Of a DNA stretch of 64,000 bases, positions 59,040-64,000 are shown piece by piece; positions within the stretch are counted from its first letter, which is position 1; the number at the start of each line of letters is the position of its first letter. The stretch is from CAZWLY01 sp964634465 (lineage in GTDB: Bacteria > Desulfobacterota > Desulfarculia > G963662305), in the NCBI GenBank assembly GCA_964634465.1, contig CAZWLY010000001.1, forward strand, positions 124,001 to 188,000, in the 5' to 3' direction. Under the pieces are notes generated by a model. That model searched no databases. It was not told the origin of the DNA and saw only the letters and a list, made by a program, of their open reading frames with translations. A program made the position numbers and the translations under genes.

Positions 59040-59043
<4 letters not shown>
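58279..59043 (+). CDS. PilZ-domain protein (probable c-di-GMP receptor)
   Basis: A 254-residue protein. An N-terminal YcgR-like domain (about 1-125) is followed by a PilZ domain (about 128-240) with an Arg-rich c-di-GMP motif at REHRIDCDIENF and the DxSxxG motif in VHLVDLSLGGALLSM. A polar C-terminal tail of about 25 residues follows. The GTG start has only a weak ribosome-binding site. The stop overlaps the hflX stop by 4 nt on the opposite strand. Confidence 0.87.
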
Positions 59044-60638
<1,595 letters not shown>

Positions 60639-60701
60639 TCGTTTGAGCTGATTGGCTTTCAGTCCGGTGGTGTTGCCTACGACGCGCGGCGTGACAAGCT
60701 C

Positions 60702-62105
60702 CTAGAACGGTGCGTCGGCCGCGGAATCGGCCTCCGACGGCGGGGCGAAGGCCTCGTGGGCCTCGTCCAGGTCATCGAAGCGGGTGAACTTGCCGGCGAA
60801 GGCCAGCTTGACCACGCCGGTGGCGCCGTTTCTGTGCTTGCCGACGATGATCTCGGCCTTGCCTTTTTCCGGGTTGTCCTCGGCCTTGTTGTAGACCTCG
60901 TCCCGGTAGATGAAGATGATCACGTCGGCGTCCTGTTCGATGGCCCCGGACTCGCGCAGGTCGGCCAGTTGGGGCCGCCGGTTGCCGCCGGGTCGGTCTT
61001 CGACCTTGCGGTTGAGCTGGGACAGGGCGAGGACCGGCAGGTTGAGTTCCTTGGCCATGGCCTTCAACGAGCGGGAGATGTCGGATATCTCGCGCTCGCG
61101 ACTCTCGGCCCGGCCCCGGCTCTGCATCAACTGGAGGTAATCGACCACGATCAAGCCCAGGTCGTGCTCTCTCTTGAGCCGCCGGGCCTTAGCCCGCATC
61201 TCCAGGATGTCCAGGCCGGGGGTGTCATCGACGAAGATCTTGGCGCTGGAAAGTATGCCGGCCGCCTCGGTCAGCGGACCCCAGTCCCGGTCGGACAGGT
61301 AGCCGGTTCGGAGCTTGCTGGCGTTGACCCTGGCCTCGGAGCACAGCATCCGGGTGGCCAACTGCTCCTTGCTCATCTCCAGGGAGAAGACGCCCACCGG
61401 CACGCTGGCCCGGGCGGCGGCGTGGACGGCTATGTTGAGGGCCAGGGCCGTCTTGCCCATGGACGGCCGGCCGGCGACGATGATCAGGTCCGAGGGCTGC
61501 AGGCCGGCCAACAGGCGATCCAGCTCGGCGAATCCGGTCGGCACGCCGGTGACCAGGCCCTTGTTCTCGGAGAGTTGTTCGATGCGCTTGAAGCTGTCCT
61601 TGACCAATTCGGCCAGGGAGTGGAAAGAGGGTTTGATCTTGGTCTCGGCCAGATCGAAGATGGCCTGCTCGGCCTCGTCCAGAAGCAGTTCCACGTCGGC
61701 GCCGGGCTCGAACCCCCGGGCGATGATGGACGTGGCCCGGTCGATCAATGAACGGGCCAGGGCGTAGTCCTTGACGATGCGGGCGTAGTGGGCGACGTGG
61801 GCCGCGCTCTGGACGGCGTCGGCCAGTTGGGCCAGGTAGACCGCCCCGCCGACGGTCTTGAGCCTTCCGTTGGCCTTGAGGCGCTCGGCCAACGTGACCA
61901 GATCCACCGGTTGGGCGTCGGTCGAGAGCTCGACCATCGCCTGGAAGATGAAGCGATGGGCCTCGGTGTAGAAGTCTTCCGGCCTGAGGCTTTCCAGGGC
62001 CGTATCGAGGGCGGCGTTGGACAACAAGACCGCCCCTAAAACGGCCGTCTCGGCCTCGATGGAGTGGGGAGGGATGCGTCCCTTGATCTCCCCGGAATTC
62101 GCCAA
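60702..62105 (-). CDS. dnaB: Replicative DNA helicase DnaB
   Basis: Hexameric replication helicase of 467 residues. N-terminal domain PPHSIEAETAVLGAVLL, RecA-like C-terminal domain with Walker A AGRPSMGKTALALNIA, VFSLEMSKEQLATRML, Walker B VVDYLQLMQSRG, LSQLNRKVEDRP and ESGAIEQDADVIIFIYRDEVY. No intein is present. It follows rplI by 3 nt, the common rpsF-rpsR-rplI-dnaB order. Confidence 0.96.
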   Translation of the reverse strand: MANSGEIKGRIPPHSIEAETAVLGAVLLSNAALDTALESLRPEDFYTEAHRFIFQAMVELSTDAQPVDLVTLAERLKANGRLKTVGGAVYLAQLADAVQSAAHVAHYARIVKDYALARSLIDRATSIIARGFEPGADVELLLDEAEQAIFDLAETKIKPSFHSLAELVKDSFKRIEQLSENKGLVTGVPTGFAELDRLLAGLQPSDLIIVAGRPSMGKTALALNIAVHAAARASVPVGVFSLEMSKEQLATRMLCSEARVNASKLRTGYLSDRDWGPLTEAAGILSSAKIFVDDTPGLDILEMRAKARRLKREHDLGLIVVDYLQLMQSRGRAESREREISDISRSLKAMAKELNLPVLALSQLNRKVEDRPGGNRRPQLADLRESGAIEQDADVIIFIYRDEVYNKAEDNPEKGKAEIIVGKHRNGATGVVKLAFAGKFTRFDDLDEAHEAFAPPSEADSAADAPF

Positions 62106-62108
62106 GAC

Positions 62109-62717
62109 CTATTTTCCCTCCGTCTCCCCCTCGGTCGGAGACTCGGTCGCCTCTTCAGCCGGAGCCGCTTCGGCCTCGGCCTCGCTCTCGGCCTCGGCTT
62201 TCTCTTCGGCTTCGACCTTCTTTTGGGCCACGCTCCGGGCCTCTTCCTCGGCCTCGGCCCTGGGCTTGGCCTCGTCTACGACCAGGAAGCGGATGGTGGC
62301 GGTCACGCCGGCCTCCAGTCGCACGGGGGCCTCGTACTCGCCGATGGACTTGATGTGGTCCTTGAGCTCGATCTTCTTGCGGTCGATCTCCTGGCCCAGC
62401 TCGGAAAGCGCCTTGGCCAGGTCCATGGTGGTCACCGAACCGAACAGCTTGCCCTTCTCGCCGACCTTGGCGGCGATGGTCAGGGACAGGCCCTCGAGCT
62501 CGGCCGCCCGTTCGCGGGCCTTGTCTTCGATCCGCTTCTTACGCTCGGCCACGCTGGCCATCATCGCGGCCAGCATCTTCTCGTTGGCCGGGGTGGAAGG
62601 AACGGCGAAACCTTTGGGGTAGAGGTAGTTGCGGGCGTAGCCCTTGGCCACCTCGACCTGTTCGCCGGCCAGGCCGAGATACTCCACGTCGGCCTGGAGA
62701 ATAATCTTTTCCTTCAT
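62109..62717 (-). CDS. rplI: Ribosomal protein L9 with Glu/Ala-rich C-terminal extension
   Basis: Large-subunit protein of 202 residues, about 50 longer than usual. The N-terminal domain ILQADVEYLGLAGEQVEVA, GYARNYLYPKGFAVPST and the C-terminal domain IKSIGEYEAPVRLEAGV are normal. After residue ~150 a low-complexity acidic tail begins (AEAESEAEAEAAPAEEATE). Confidence 0.95.
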   Translation of the reverse strand: MKEKIILQADVEYLGLAGEQVEVAKGYARNYLYPKGFAVPSTPANEKMLAAMMASVAERKKRIEDKARERAAELEGLSLTIAAKVGEKGKLFGSVTTMDLAKALSELGQEIDRKKIELKDHIKSIGEYEAPVRLEAGVTATIRFLVVDEAKPRAEAEEEARSVAQKKVEAEEKAEAESEAEAEAAPAEEATESPTEGETEGK

Positions 62718-62834
62718 CTAACTGCCTCCTCGACGCCGCGTTCGGTCCGCCGACGGGACCCGACAGGCGCGGCTTGCGGCCGGGGGCGGTCGGGCCCCGG
62801 CCGATCAAAGTCGCTTCTCAACTCACCCGGACGG

Positions 62835-63080
62835 CTAGCGGTCCTGGGTGTTGGTGAAGGGCAACAGGGCGATCATCCGCGCCCGTTTGATCTCTCGGGT
62901 GAGCTGCCGCTGGTGCTTGGCGCAATTGCCCGAGATGCGCGCCGGAATCATTTTACCACGTTCGGTGGTGAAGTAGCGCAGAGTGCGGGGATCCTTGTAG
63001 TCGATGACCAGGGACGAATCGGCGCAGAACCGGCAGACCTTGCGGCGGTGGAACGTCCTTCTCTTCCTAAACGCAGCCAT
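62835..63080 (-). CDS. rpsR: Ribosomal protein S18
   Basis: Small-subunit protein of 81 residues: CRFCADSSLVIDYKDPRTLR, ERGKMIPARISGNCAKHQRQ and IKRARMIALLPFT. It keeps CxxC and a third cysteine plus CAKH, suggesting the zinc-binding (C+) form. It is the target of RimI-type acetylation in E. coli. Between rpsF and rplI. Confidence 0.96.
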   Translation of the reverse strand: MAAFRKRRTFHRRKVCRFCADSSLVIDYKDPRTLRYFTTERGKMIPARISGNCAKHQRQLTREIKRARMIALLPFTNTQDR

Positions 63081-63100
63081 GGTTACTTTCCCTCTTACCC

Positions 63101-63580
63101 TTACTCGCCCTTAGCGGCGTCTTCGTCTTCGGTTTCGGCCTCGGCCTCAGACGCTTCGGTCTCCTCCGCCCCGGCCTCTTTGTCGGCCGGCGCTTCTTCG
63201 GCCTCGGTCGCCTCCTCGGCCGGCTTCTCTTTCTCGGCCGGGGGCGCCTCCGCCTTGGCCTGACGGGCCTCGTACTCGGCTCGATCGAAACTGTCGGCCT
63301 TCTTGACGGTCATGAAACGGATGACCCGGTCGTCGAGGCGCATCCGTCGCTCCAGCTCGGCGATGCAGGCCGGATCGTCGGCGACGTACTCGAAGAGGAC
63401 GTAGTAACCCTTGGTAAACTTCTTGATCTCGTAGGCCATCCGCCGACGACCCCAGTCGTCGGTCTTGAGAATCTCGGCTCCGCCGTCGATGAGAACCTGC
63501 CGGTAGGTCTCGATGACCTGGGCCGTCTCCTCGTCGGGTAGGTCTGGATTGGAAATGAAAACAGTCTCGTAGTGGCGCAT
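63101..63580 (-). CDS. rpsF: Ribosomal protein S6 with acidic C-terminal extension
   Basis: Small-subunit protein of 159 residues. The core (about 1-100) has MRHYETVFISNPDLPDEE, RRRMAYEIKKFTKGYYVLFE and RRMRLDDRVIRFMTVKK. From about residue 108 there is a Glu/Ala/Asp/Lys tail of about 50 residues. First gene of the rpsF-rpsR-rplI-dnaB-hflX run. Confidence 0.95.
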   Translation of the reverse strand: MRHYETVFISNPDLPDEETAQVIETYRQVLIDGGAEILKTDDWGRRRMAYEIKKFTKGYYVLFEYVADDPACIAELERRMRLDDRVIRFMTVKKADSFDRAEYEARQAKAEAPPAEKEKPAEEATEAEEAPADKEAGAEETEASEAEAETEDEDAAKGE

Positions 63581-63652
63581 TCAGCCCTCCTCGCGGTTTA
63601 TAGCCCCGGTCGAGCCGGAGCAAGGAGAGTCCCAACGGGACTTAGACGCCCT

Positions 63653-63681
63653 TCTATACCGGTTTACTGGCCGGTTGTCAA
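63653..63681 (-). promoter_or_regulatory. Promoter for the rpsF-rpsR-rplI-dnaB-hflX operon
   Basis: On the minus strand, consensus TTGACA (63681-63676), a 17-nt spacer and TATAGA (63658-63653). The leader to the rpsF ATG is about 65 nt and may hold an S6:S18 autoregulatory site, which I could not identify by eye. Confidence 0.7.
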
Positions 63682-63705
63682 TGCCTTCCGAGGGGCCGGA
63701 CTCCC

Positions 63706-63740
63706 AAAAAACGGGGGAGCCCGATTCATTCGGGCTCCCC
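63706..63740 (-). terminator. Rho-independent terminator of the binding-protein gene
   Basis: An 11-bp stem (GGGGAGCCCGA, 63714-63724, and its complement, 63730-63740) with a 5-nt loop. On the minus strand six T follow (63711-63706). It separates the partial gene at the right edge from the rpsF promoter. Confidence 0.93.
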
Positions 63741-63763
63741 GGCGCCGATCCTTTTTCGGCGGA

Positions 63764-64000
63764 CTACTCGATACCCTTGAGCCAGCCCTTCACGATTTGA
63801 GGATGGGACTCGACCCAGGCCTTGGCCACCTCGGCGGCCGGCTTCTTCGGGTTGCCGGGAACGTCCTCGATGTCGGCGATCAGGTTGCTGACCTCCTCGA
63901 TCGGGATCGACCAGTTCATGAAGAACTTGTAGGCCTTGGGCAGCCGTTTCTCCAGTTTTTTGGAGACGCCGACATAGACGGTCGCCGGCGGGTAGGCGCA
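63764..64000 (-). CDS. Glycine-betaine/choline-type ABC substrate-binding protein, C-terminal fragment
   Basis: The last 78 residues of a protein that continues past the window. The fragment (ATVYVGVSKKLEKRLPKAY, KFFMNWSIPIEEVSNLIADI, KKPAAEVAKAWVESHPQIV, ending KGWLKGIE) matches the end of OpuAC-type binding proteins for compatible solutes or related amines. The partial length limits the call to family level. Confidence 0.8.
   Translation of the reverse strand, partial: CAYPPATVYVGVSKKLEKRLPKAYKFFMNWSIPIEEVSNLIADIEDVPGNPKKPAAEVAKAWVESHPQIVKGWLKGIE

Overview
The window is chromosomal DNA from a GC-rich Gram-negative bacterium, most likely a member of the Desulfobacterota (the former Deltaproteobacteria), probably an anaerobe. 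The evidence is the lptC-lptA-lptB-rpoN-hpf-ptsN-rapZ-EIIA gene order, Mla and Lpt/Kdo envelope genes, an iron-sulfur-rich gene set, a DUF39 homocysteine-biosynthesis protein with a NIL-ferredoxin elsewhere in the window, two MoeA paralogues (one fused to a binding-protein domain) and YedF. Genes are densely packed, with many 1-8 nt stop/start overlaps and frequent TTG starts. I saw no rRNA, CRISPR array, transposase or phage gene.

Layout. 1-4545 (minus): a TetR-HlyD-RND efflux operon that runs off the left edge. 4687-6959 (plus): a membrane-flavodoxin-SCP2 fusion and a small coiled-coil protein. 6907-10929 (minus): tRNA-modification genes mtaB and mnmA, a NIL-ferredoxin and an aminotransferase. 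11095-17206 (plus): a GAF/PP2C/HATPase switch protein and a STAS protein, translationally coupled to MlaE-MlaF-MlaD and a lipoprotein, then a metallo-hydrolase. 17389-18456 (minus): a radical SAM enzyme of unknown function. 19041-22596 (minus): gap-pgk-tpiA-secG-tRNA-Leu(GAG), ending at a good terminator. 22817-32293 (minus): pyrG-kdsA, then lptC-lptA-lptB-rpoN-hpf-ptsN-rapZ-EIIA-rimI. 32593-38134 (plus): a nicotinamidase and a complete Liv-type ABC transporter. 38312-42044 (plus): a DUF39 protein, a LarE-like PP-loop enzyme, an exported protein and YedF. 42117-51077 (minus): FmdB-type zinc ribbon, HD protein, a Rho-N-like protein, slipin/NfeD, uracil-DNA glycosylase, coaBC, and a c-di-AMP module (CdaA fused to a YbbR domain, plus a DHH phosphoesterase). 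51217-55060 (plus): a hypothetical protein and two MoeA genes. 55162-56148 (minus): an exported protein and tRNA-Leu(CAG). 56218-59043 (plus): ribF, an LPG-synthase-like membrane protein and a PilZ protein. 59040-63580 (minus): rpsF-rpsR-rplI-dnaB-hflX. 63764-64000 (minus): the C-terminus of a glycine-betaine-type binding protein.

How the genes work together. Much of the window builds the outer envelope: Kdo synthesis, LPS transport, retrograde phospholipid transport and efflux. Much of the rest is sulfur and metal chemistry: thiolation and methylthiolation of tRNA, possible direct sulfurylation to homocysteine, a LarE-like sulfur transferase, and molybdenum/tungsten insertion. The most interesting arrangement is a complete kinase/phosphatase/STAS partner-switch set built into the Mla operon in the place where the STAS protein MlaB is normally encoded. 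This suggests phospho-control of lipid transport rather than of a sigma factor. Other notable items are the CdaA-YbbR fusion, pyrG and hflX genes with no canonical start codon, and LptA with a roughly 170-residue low-complexity linker. All functional calls come from motifs and context read by eye; no database search was run.
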